Positions 17,601 to 24,757 of a DNA stretch of 64,000 nt are shown here, piece after piece (within the stretch, counting starts at the first letter, position 1; every line of letters begins with the position of its first letter). The notes under the pieces are model-generated. The model searched no databases, was not told where the DNA came from, and saw nothing but the letters and a program-made list of their open reading frames with translations. Position numbers and translations under genes: made by a program. The DNA is from Candidatus Koribacter versatilis Ellin345 (GTDB lineage Bacteria > Acidobacteriota > Terriglobia > Terriglobales > Acidobacteriaceae). The stretch is taken from NCBI RefSeq assembly GCF_000014005.1, contig NC_008009.1, positions 558,001 to 622,000 of the forward strand, read 5' to 3'.

Positions 17601-20260
17601 TCGTTCAGGACCAGCAAACCACGCATGTGCTCGCCTTGCACACGCAGTTCAGCGATGTCAGTGCCGCACTGCACGCTCTCGGAGAAATGGTCGCAGAGCT
17701 TCCCCAGGAAGATGCGGTCCTCTTCGACATACTGGCATCGAATGGTGAACATCACTCCGCGACTGAACTCCAGCAGGAGTTAAACGACGCGCTGGCCGCT
17801 TGCCGATTCAGTCAGCCTGTACAGCGCATCGTGATCGCGGTCGCGGCGCGCAACGGTAAACCAGGCAACACCGAAATGCAGTATTTCACCTATGAACCTT
17901 CGGGAACGGGCTATCAGGAAGTTCAACTCTTCCGCGGCGTCCATCCAGCAACTGGCGATCGCCTGCATCTGTGGCGGCTCGGTAATTTCAACATCACCCG
18001 GCTGCCTTCGATTGACGACATCTTCGTCATGCGCGCGATCGCTAAAAGTAATTCGAAGGACGAGCGCCTCTTCGCCGTGGCCGAGGTGCGCGATCTCACT
18101 CCCATTCGCGATGAGTCGGGAAAAATCGTCTCGCTCCCTTACTTCGAACGCATGTTCGCAGAAGCTGTCGCTTCGATCCGGCGAGAACAATCAACTCGCT
18201 CCGTGCGCAATCGGCTGTATTGGAACCGCATCTTCCTTTATGTCTGGCCGACGTTGAACCTCACCGCGGAGGAAATGGACGGAATCGTGAAACGTCTGGC
18301 TCCTTCCACCGATGGACTCGGATTGGAACAGGTCATCGTTCGTGCGCGTATTCCGAAGGCTCGCAACGGCGAACTCCGCGATACCGTGATTCGAATCTCG
18401 GCTCCAGGCGATGCTGGAATTCTCATGACATTCCGCCCCGCCTCCAAGCTCCAGCCCATGAGGCCGCTCGCTGCGTACGAACAAAAAGTCATCAAGATGC
18501 GTCAGCGCGGTCTGCTCTATCCCTACGAAATCATCCGGCTGCTCACTCCACCGGATGATGGCACGCGTTCCGCACTGCCCCCCGGCGAGTTCACGGAATA
18601 CGATCTCGACAACTCGGGTTCGCTCGTGCCGGTCGCACGCGAACATGGAGAGAACAAAGCCAACGTGATCGTGGGAGTGGTTCGCAACTTTGTCCCGCGT
18701 TATCCGGAAGGCATGACTCGAGTGATGCTCCTCGGCGATCCCAATCGCGATCTCGGCGCCATCGCCGAACCGGAATGTCGTCGCATCATGGCTGGGCTGG
18801 ACCTGGCCGAACAACTAGGTGTGCCCTTGGAATGGTTCCCGGTCTCAGCCGGAGCCAAGATATCGATGGAGAGCGGTGTCGAGAACATGGATTGGATCGC
18901 CCGCGTTCTCAAACGCCTCATCGAATTTACTCAAGCGGGTGGCGAAATCAACATCGTGGTGAACGGCATCAACGTCGGCGCGCAGCCGTACTGGAATGCT
19001 GAAGCTACCATGCTGATGCACACGCGCGGCATTCTCATCATGACGCCCAAAGGCACGATGGTCCTTACTGGCAAGCGCGCCCTCGATTACTCCGGCTCGG
19101 TATCGGCCGAGGACAATCACGGCATCGGTGGATACGACCGCATTATGGGCGTGAACGGGCAGGCACAATACTTCGCCCGCGACATAGACGAAGCCTGCCA
19201 GATACTGATGCGGCACTACGAGCATACGTATATCGCGCCGGGCGAGTCGTTCCCACGCCGAGCCATAACGAATGATCCCCTGAACCGTGACGTTCGCGTT
19301 TATCGGATGCGCGATTCCAGCGACAGTGGATTTAACTTTGTCGGCGAGATCTTTTCGGACGAGACCAACCCGGGCCGCAAGCGCTCGTTCGACATTCGCA
19401 GCGTGATGCTTGCTGTATCGGACCAGGACCATGCGCCGCTGGAGCGGTTCGCTGGGATGCGCGCGGCCGAAACTACAGTCGTGTGGGACGCCCACCTTGG
19501 CGGATATCCCGTGTGCATGATCGGGATTGAATCCAAACCGCTCGCGCGCTTCGGGTTCGTTCCTGCAGATGGCCCGGACCATTGGACAGGTGGGACGCTC
19601 TTCCCAATGTCATCCAAGAAAGTTTCTCGCGCCATCAACGCTGCGAGCAACAACCGTCCGGTGGTCATCCTCGCAAACCTCTCCGGCTTCGATGGCTCAC
19701 CTGAATCCATGCGGCGTCTCCAACTGGAGTACGGCGCAGAGATCGGCAGGGCAGTGGTCAATTTCAAAGGGCCCATGATCTTCTGCGTGATCTCGCGTTA
19801 CCACGGTGGCGCGTACGTTGTCTTCTCGCGCACTCTCAATCCACAAGTGGAAGTCGTCGCACTGGAAGGCACCTATGCCTCGGTGATCGGCGGAGCTCCC
19901 GCAGCTGCCGTCGTGTTTGCCAGTGAAGTGGAGTCGCGGACGCGTAAAGATTCACGGCTTGAAGAAATCAACCGAGCTCTTTCGACGGCAGAACCCAGTC
20001 AGAAAGCGCATCTCACTGCGGAGTGGGACGAGCTCTACCGAAAGACTTACTCTGAGAAGCTGGGAGAAATGGCAACGGAGTTCGATGCCATCCACAGCGT
20101 GAACCGTGCCCTGAAAGTTGGTGCGATCGACGCGATCCTGCCGCCCGCAGACCTGCGACCGTTTCTGATTGCGGCCATTGAACGTGGAATCATGAAGCAG
20201 CAATGCGCTGCTGACGAGAACAGGTTGCAGCATGAGACGGAACCAACTGTTTTGGCTTGA
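14672..20260 (+). CDS. Single-chain biotin-dependent acyl-CoA carboxylase (eukaryotic ACC-like layout)
   Basis: 1862 residues. The biotin carboxylase (~1-450) has the glycine-rich ATP-grasp loop KASAGGGGRG (from Lys175) and MNTRLQVEHPVTE (from Met307). A biotin-carrier domain follows with Lys629 in VLEAMKMEIV. A ~500-residue central region resembles the non-catalytic middle of eukaryotic ACC. The carboxyltransferase (~1190-1850) includes GKRALDYSGSVS, ANLSGFDGSP and HGGAYVVFSR. Most bacteria split these parts over three or four proteins, so the single-chain form is notable. ATG has AGGAG eight bases upstream. It sits 24 bases after the synthase, so it probably makes malonyl-CoA or another carboxylated acyl-CoA extender. 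The substrate is not evident from sequence. Confidence 0.88.
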   Translation: METKFRRIAIVNRGEAAMRIIHAVREFNHEHGTDLRTIALFTQPDRQSMFVREADESFCLGPAHERDSVTKQLRSSYLDYELLRNALTESKSEAAWVGWGFVAEHADFADLCRHMGIVFIGPSGEVMRRLGDKISAKKLAEKAKIPVAKWSGGPVETVAEAYAHAERLGYPVFIKASAGGGGRGIRQVNSPAEMARAFEGARNEAFKAFGDPTVFLERRIDGARHVEVQIIADQFGTIWPLGTRDCTLQRRQQKVMEEAPCPVLTPEQDLALRDAAVRMGQTAAYVNAGTVEFLYLSKTNRMLFMEMNTRLQVEHPVTECTTGADVVKLQLLVAQGQRLEGMPPATSGHAIEVRLNAEDPSNGFAPAPGILERFRISTGPGVRVDTGFEVGDVIPAEFDSMIAKIVGFGRTREEALARLRRALHVSTVVVNGGTSNRSFLMQMLARPEVHGGNYDVAWLDRITASGLLLTDDQGHIALFQSAIDACDAQCAVERTQFYVSALQGRPEVRNELGHRVELRYQGHSYSILVYRLGVKQYRLEVDGSAFEVQIEHLRKYENALTFAGKTFRTVSIEQGSTYRVEVDGVSHSVERDEGGIVRAPSPSVVVSIPVKPGDNVQAGDRVAVLEAMKMEIVVSAPFSGVVRQIVAIANVQVGTGAPLLQIDPASEPESQSVTPRLQVSVLASTIPSSPARPIESFRQMLLGFDVKPEFTNVAAKYQSADEDREPSLYTEENRVLEIFADICALFRNTPRLAKELPGESPSAEACLFWYLRSPASEGEGLPPEFTESLRRAVRHYGVESLQPSSELQDALVWIYKSHCRIERQVTAILRILQHRLDTLDLNAQPPKDAFSTLLDRLIAITRAAFPLVSDLARELRYRCFEQPQFEAARMRILELVDEHLDTLASSSAEASGGAAKRWLVECPQPLAARFSKRFARSSESLQQLMLEVLMSRYYCVRRLDQFRPISLRPSCCVATSFVQDQQTTHVLALHTQFSDVSAALHALGEMVAELPQEDAVLFDILASNGEHHSATELQQELNDALAACRFSQPVQRIVIAVAARNGKPGNTEMQYFTYEPSGTGYQEVQLFRGVHPATGDRLHLWRLGNFNITRLPSIDDIFVMRAIAKSNSKDERLFAVAEVRDLTPIRDESGKIVSLPYFERMFAEAVASIRREQSTRSVRNRLYWNRIFLYVWPTLNLTAEEMDGIVKRLAPSTDGLGLEQVIVRARIPKARNGELRDTVIRISAPGDAGILMTFRPASKLQPMRPLAAYEQKVIKMRQRGLLYPYEIIRLLTPPDDGTRSALPPGEFTEYDLDNSGSLVPVAREHGENKANVIVGVVRNFVPRYPEGMTRVMLLGDPNRDLGAIAEPECRRIMAGLDLAEQLGVPLEWFPVSAGAKISMESGVENMDWIARVLKRLIEFTQAGGEINIVVNGINVGAQPYWNAEATMLMHTRGILIMTPKGTMVLTGKRALDYSGSVSAEDNHGIGGYDRIMGVNGQAQYFARDIDEACQILMRHYEHTYIAPGESFPRRAITNDPLNRDVRVYRMRDSSDSGFNFVGEIFSDETNPGRKRSFDIRSVMLAVSDQDHAPLERFAGMRAAETTVVWDAHLGGYPVCMIGIESKPLARFGFVPADGPDHWTGGTLFPMSSKKVSRAINAASNNRPVVILANLSGFDGSPESMRRLQLEYGAEIGRAVVNFKGPMIFCVISRYHGGAYVVFSRTLNPQVEVVALEGTYASVIGGAPAAAVVFASEVESRTRKDSRLEEINRALSTAEPSQKAHLTAEWDELYRKTYSEKLGEMATEFDAIHSVNRALKVGAIDAILPPADLRPFLIAAIERGIMKQQCAADENRLQHETEPTVLA

Positions 20261-20930
20261 GTGCACAGTCGCTGATCTGCCGAGCGATGTGGAGTGGCTG
20301 GGCGAAAACGAGCGACTGCGTTACGACCAACTACGCCTCGCCAAGCGTCGTGCAGATTGGCTGCTAGGGCGCTGGACTGCTAAAAGCGTCGTTTCCGACT
20401 GTCTCGGAATGTTACGCACCCCCTCGTCTTTCCGTGACATTCAAATTCTGCCGGACGCGGCAGGCGTTCCGGTCGCACAAATCGGCGGCTCAGCCGTGCT
20501 CGTTTCGTTGTCGATCAGCCACCGGGACGGTCGCGCCTTGGCTGTCGTCGGCGCTCCCGTTTTTCCCATCGGTTGCGATTTGGAGATCGTCGAGTCTCGC
20601 GGCCTGGAATTTATGCGGACGTTCTTCACGGAGGCTGAAATCGAATCCTGCCACAAAGCGAATCGCGGGGGCGAACTGGAGACTTTGATCTGGAGCGCCA
20701 AGGAAAGTACGCTCAAAATGCTAAGTGTCGGTCTGAGAGCAGACACTCGGTCCGTATCGATAGATATCGATTCTCGAGGCCGAGCGGAGTCCTCTTGGAA
20801 TCCCTTCACCGCATTGGTGGTTGATGGGCACATCTACACAGGATGGTGGCGAGTTTTAGCCTCTCAGGTTCGCACCATAATCTCTTCACGGCAGAGCAAG
20901 ATGCCGCGCGAGACGTCGGCAATTTCTTGA
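20232..20930 (+). CDS. 4'-phosphopantetheinyl transferase, Sfp/AcpT type
   Basis: 232 residues, the usual length for Sfp-type enzymes. It carries the magnesium-binding GCDLE (Asp116, Glu118), WSAKES (Lys157, Glu158) and a SISH CoA-binding motif near residue 96. It transfers the phosphopantetheine arm from CoA to carrier domains. The gene overlaps the carboxylase end by 29 bases, so it is translationally tied to the synthase operon and is most likely dedicated to its three carriers. Those carriers show Thr at the target position, which makes the specificity of this enzyme interesting. Confidence 0.88.
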   Translation: MRRNQLFWLECTVADLPSDVEWLGENERLRYDQLRLAKRRADWLLGRWTAKSVVSDCLGMLRTPSSFRDIQILPDAAGVPVAQIGGSAVLVSLSISHRDGRALAVVGAPVFPIGCDLEIVESRGLEFMRTFFTEAEIESCHKANRGGELETLIWSAKESTLKMLSVGLRADTRSVSIDIDSRGRAESSWNPFTALVVDGHIYTGWWRVLASQVRTIISSRQSKMPRETSAIS

Positions 20931-21317
20931 CGCATCCAGCTAGTGATCGTGAACGCGGGAGACTTTGGGAAAGCCGGCAATTAGGTTTGCGCAGGTCTGT
21001 TGTCACCCGGTCCTCTACCGAGCTCGAACGGCTGACATTCAGCTCTCGTTCGACGTGCTCGTTGCGCGGCGTTGGATCGTAGGCTCCTCGCCAAGCGGGG
21101 AGCTTTGGATCAGGGAACGTCCGTGCATCCGATGGGGCGCAGGGTGTAGGAGCTAAATCATCCCGGTTGAAAGCAGTTTGTACGCCCTTTGTACAAATCC
21201 ACCTGACTAAGAGAATCTAGTGGCGATCCTTGGCGTTATTCGAGGAGCAGGACTGATCCGCGTGGGTCGAAACCCGCTCCCGATAGAGGCGCGCTGACGA
21301 TCGAGGTCTGTTCCAAC
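20931..21317. other. Intergenic region between convergent operons
   Basis: 387 bases separate the + strand lipid operon from the end of the - strand cytochrome operon. I see no gene. It contains a hairpin (21083-21103) and a TTTGTAC/TTTGTACAAA pair near 21177-21196. Confidence 0.6.
21083..21103. terminator. Possible terminator hairpin after the lipid operon
   Basis: GCTCCTCGC and GCGGGGAGC can pair (nine positions, one T-G wobble) around a CAA loop. The T-run is only three bases, and it lies ~150 bases after the transferase stop, so termination is a guess. Confidence 0.35.
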
Positions 21318-22244
21318 TCACAGTGCGACGTAACCGAGCGCGAAAACCACGATGAGGTGGATGATCGCAAGCACCGCGAAGGAGTAACTGAACGGACGAT
21401 GTATGACGTGCCACAGGTGGAATGCCTGCTGTGTCTTAGCGAGGAACGCTACCCTCTTGGCGAGTCCTGCGCGTTTGCGCGCGGCCACGATCGCGACTTC
21501 TAATTGTGCGTCGCTTGACGGAAGGAACCCGACGAGTGTTCCGACCATGCCGTTCCGCCCCTGCGAATGCGCTCGCAACCGGGCGACAAGGAATGGCCGT
21601 CTGAGGTCCAGCCAGAGCATCGAACGCAACGCTGTAATCGGCGACATCCTTCTGATCTCGTCAGCACGCGGCATGTTCTGCAGAGCTGCCATTTCGAAAA
21701 AAGCCGTCTCCAGGAGTGGGTCCGCGTATATCCTCTCTGTTTCTTTCAATGAGTTTTCCGCGGAGATAAGCGTTGGCGGGATTTGCGCGTAGACGTAACG
21801 TCCGGCGATGCCGCTCAGCGCAACGGCGCTCATGAACCAGAAGGCCATCCCCGCAATCCCCTGAAACTTAAAGGACGCATGAAACATGATGATTACGGGC
21901 GCCAGGCAGCCGGCGATCACGTGGAAATCAAGCCAGTGGCGGGCTGACCCTCTGACCGCTAACCACTTGATGCGTTTGCGCAGCGGATAGAGGAAGATGA
22001 TGAGGAACAGACCGAAGCCGAACAATCCGAACCCAATACCGATCTTTCCACTTGGCTTGAGGAGAAAATGTTTGGGCGAGAATGGCCTCTCCGACATGCT
22101 GAGCCAGTAATAGTCGAAGCCGTACATCACGATGGCGAGGACCAGTGCGATCGAGGCGCAGATCGCAACCGTAACCAACAGGCGGTGGGCAGAGATCTTC
22201 TTGCGGGGCTGCAATCTCGATGCCGCCATCGAAAGTTCACTCAT
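21318..22244 (-). CDS. Multi-span membrane protein, b-type-cytochrome-like
   Basis: 308 residues. Two hydrophobic spans lie in the first ~90 residues, two more around 105-150, and one at the C-terminus (IIHLIVVFALGYVAL). Paired histidines sit within or beside spans: WLDFHV and MFHASF in the first half, FHLWHVIHRPF and IIHLIV at the end. This pattern suits two b hemes and resembles ferric-reductase/cytochrome b561 folds. It overlaps the preceding secreted-protein gene by eight bases and is last in the multiheme operon, so it may connect the quinone pool with the periplasmic cytochromes. Family assignment is tentative. Confidence 0.6.
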   Translation of the reverse strand: MSELSMAASRLQPRKKISAHRLLVTVAICASIALVLAIVMYGFDYYWLSMSERPFSPKHFLLKPSGKIGIGFGLFGFGLFLIIFLYPLRKRIKWLAVRGSARHWLDFHVIAGCLAPVIIMFHASFKFQGIAGMAFWFMSAVALSGIAGRYVYAQIPPTLISAENSLKETERIYADPLLETAFFEMAALQNMPRADEIRRMSPITALRSMLWLDLRRPFLVARLRAHSQGRNGMVGTLVGFLPSSDAQLEVAIVAARKRAGLAKRVAFLAKTQQAFHLWHVIHRPFSYSFAVLAIIHLIVVFALGYVAL

Positions 22245-23043
22245 GCTTCGTCAACTCGCTTTCGGCAACCGCTTGCTGCGTATCGACCATGAATCGCTTG
22301 TAGTCGATGAAACGGTGAACGTTGCGCCAATGTTGCCGCAGGCTCTCCACTTCGATTGTGGCGACCGTTGGGAAGGTATAACTCTGCGACCAGCCAGATA
22401 GCGAAACGCGGGCAAAGTCGATCTGTGCATGTAGCGTTCGCAGGCCGATATCCTGCATGTCTCGGTTGAGGGTGGCCTCGAGGCGGACGATCATTCCCGC
22501 CTCTGAGTCGAACCACGCTTCTCCGGTGAGATCGAGCGGATATTCGCGCCCACGCACCGATACGGCAACCGGAGTGCGGTTGCCAGAGATGTGAGTAAAC
22601 CGGACGCGATGGTACAGGTGCCCGTCAATCAGACCGTCCGCTTCAAGTTGAAACTGGAAACTGTTGCGATAGTACGGGTGAAAGATCAGATACAGCATCG
22701 AGAAGCCGTTGCTGATAAGCATCGGCGTGTTTTTTCGGTCACGGGCTTCGCGCTTTGGGATGCGAGACTCATCCAGCAGCAACTCGTCGTTGCTGCCTTG
22801 CAGCAGGACGAAATAGTCATAGACGCCGTCTTCCGCGTACTCAGTTTTGCCATTCTTGTCGAGCTTCACTTGACGGACCGTTTCGGTGCAGCGTACGTCG
22901 GAGATCTTGTCGAGAAAGCCGCTGACGTTTTTCGCCGCCTGATCAAGAAGAAGGTCGAGTGGTGCGTCCGACTGCGCGGCACATCGCTGCGAAGCCCACA
23001 ACGCGAGCCCGGCGAGCGCCAACCAAAATGCAGCCCGTTTCAT
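22237..23043 (-). CDS. Secreted protein of unknown function
   Basis: 268 residues with a clear signal peptide (MKRAAFWLALAGLALWAS) and cleavage probably after CAAQ. The mature part is beta-rich with RVRFTHISGNRTPVAVSVRGREYPLDLTG-type strands, loosely reminiscent of LolA/outer-membrane lipoprotein-sorting folds, but I do not recognise the family. It overlaps the barrel gene by four bases and the membrane gene by eight, so it is translated within the cytochrome operon and may be a periplasmic accessory of the conduit. Confidence 0.65.
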   Translation of the reverse strand: MKRAAFWLALAGLALWASQRCAAQSDAPLDLLLDQAAKNVSGFLDKISDVRCTETVRQVKLDKNGKTEYAEDGVYDYFVLLQGSNDELLLDESRIPKREARDRKNTPMLISNGFSMLYLIFHPYYRNSFQFQLEADGLIDGHLYHRVRFTHISGNRTPVAVSVRGREYPLDLTGEAWFDSEAGMIVRLEATLNRDMQDIGLRTLHAQIDFARVSLSGWSQSYTFPTVATIEVESLRQHWRNVHRFIDYKRFMVDTQQAVAESELTKHE

Positions 23044-24755
23044 GGCAGGGCCTCCGGCCGCTGATGACTACGGTTATCGAAACGGTAGCCAAAGGTGACA
23101 TAGAACTGGTTGTAGTTTTGGGTGGCGCCGTGTTGGATCGTGAACCCGTTGTCCACGAAGTAGCGAGAGCCAAAGTTCCATTCGAGCATTGAGTTCAGGA
23201 AACGGGAGCCGTTGTCTCGCGAGAATGAAGAGTTAAACGACTGCTGGCCTGCCTGCACTTGCAACATCAAAATGTCGCCGAGGTTGCGCGATATGGAGAA
23301 TGATCGGTACGAGCCACGTGCGAACGCGCTATTGAACGTGGAATAGCGTGCATCCAGTCGAGCCCCGGTCTTCCAAAGCCGAGCTAAGCTGACGCCGTAC
23401 ATCGTGTTCCAGGAACTTCCGCTGTCGCGCGAACTGGTGCTCCGTCCGACCTCGGTGTAGAACGTCAGTCGCTTCGGTCCTTCGACACGAACGCCTCCAC
23501 TCAAGCCTTGGAACAAGTACTTATCCAATAACCCGGTGCCGATAAGGGCTGGGTCGTAGGTAGGTATATCGCGAAAATAGCTGTAGTTAAGATCCAATCC
23601 GATGCGATGAGAAGGCAGTACGCGGACCGATGCGAAAGCCTGTTTCAGGCCCATACTGACGGCGGGCATGTAGGGTTGTGCCTTCGGGCTGTCGATCTGG
23701 ACGGCATCGTAAACAGAGAACACTTGCTTGTACGCGATCGTGTTTTCGGCGAAGACAAATGGCCGGTCGATACTCCATTGCTCCATAGCCACCCCCATAC
23801 CGATGGTGGTCATCGTGTGCACGGCTTCGAAGCTGCCGTGGTCGAAGCTGACGAACCCGCCTGCAATCTCACGATGGGGTGAGTAATTCCACGAGGTCGG
23901 ATCGGGCGTAGAACCGGCGAAGACACCAGCCACAGTGTGTTCGCTCAGTTTGCGTCCGGCGTAGCCGCCGTCAATTGTGTCGAGACTGCTGGCCCAAGGC
24001 AGGTACATGCGTCCCATGCCCATGACCCACTTGGAATTTGGATTGTCGTAGGACAGGGTGAGGTGATAGGTGCGGCTCATCAAGTTCTGTATGGTGGAAG
24101 GCCCGCTGTAGGACTGCGCCCCGATCCTGCCCCGCCAATAACCGCTCAGATTCCAGTAGGTGCCGTTGATGCGGGTGATATCTCCGCGGAAGACGACGCC
24201 AAGCTCAGAGGAGCCGCCACCATACTGGCCGCTGTTGAAGATACCGCTGTACTCGAGCCCAATTCGTCCTTGCGCACGATTCACTTCCGGCAGTGGTGGC
24301 CGCGGAGTTTCCTCTCGAACATCTTCGTCCATCGGATCCCCATCGGTGAAGCTGATGACCGCCGGATACATGCGGCTGTTGCTCAAGGTCCGCCTAGTCA
24401 CGAGGGCCGCAGCATCCTCATGTCCAAGCGTTACTACATCGCCCACCACCAGATCTCTTGAAGCGGATAGCACTTCACACATCGCCGAGTTCTCGGCAAC
24501 CGACAAGATCTTCAACTCCGCGCTTGCCGCAACGGCGTTCTGTTGCTGTGCTGCTTCCGAACTTGGCGATGGCGGCAATGCGATGTTGAGCCGCATGCCC
24601 GCCGTGAGGCCGGCATTGCGTCCACCATCGATGTAAACACTCCCTCCTGCGACATAGCGGATGTGAAATTCAGTTTTCACCTCATCCGCCGATTGCGCGT
24701 GCACCAGTGTCATTGAGAGCCAAATTGCGATTACCGATCGAAAAGTGTTTCGCAT
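23040..24755 (-). CDS. Outer-membrane beta-barrel protein, candidate cytochrome sheath
   Basis: 571 residues with a signal peptide (cut near VHAQ). Residues ~25-150 form a small domain (GGSVYIDGGRNAGLTAGMRLN; DLVVGDVVTLG) like beta-rich periplasmic domains found in other secreted proteins. From ~170 the sequence alternates aromatic and polar residues, with typical barrel turns and the late strand FYVTFGYRF. The start codon is two bases after the 31-heme cytochrome stop. In known porin-cytochrome conduits (MtrAB, Geobacter OmbB/OmaB/OmcB) a barrel sheathes a multiheme wire. This gene fits that role by context only; it shows no obvious relation to MtrB. Confidence 0.65.
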   Translation of the reverse strand: MRNTFRSVIAIWLSMTLVHAQSADEVKTEFHIRYVAGGSVYIDGGRNAGLTAGMRLNIALPPSPSSEAAQQQNAVAASAELKILSVAENSAMCEVLSASRDLVVGDVVTLGHEDAAALVTRRTLSNSRMYPAVISFTDGDPMDEDVREETPRPPLPEVNRAQGRIGLEYSGIFNSGQYGGGSSELGVVFRGDITRINGTYWNLSGYWRGRIGAQSYSGPSTIQNLMSRTYHLTLSYDNPNSKWVMGMGRMYLPWASSLDTIDGGYAGRKLSEHTVAGVFAGSTPDPTSWNYSPHREIAGGFVSFDHGSFEAVHTMTTIGMGVAMEQWSIDRPFVFAENTIAYKQVFSVYDAVQIDSPKAQPYMPAVSMGLKQAFASVRVLPSHRIGLDLNYSYFRDIPTYDPALIGTGLLDKYLFQGLSGGVRVEGPKRLTFYTEVGRSTSSRDSGSSWNTMYGVSLARLWKTGARLDARYSTFNSAFARGSYRSFSISRNLGDILMLQVQAGQQSFNSSFSRDNGSRFLNSMLEWNFGSRYFVDNGFTIQHGATQNYNQFYVTFGYRFDNRSHQRPEALP

Positions 24756-24757
24756 GA

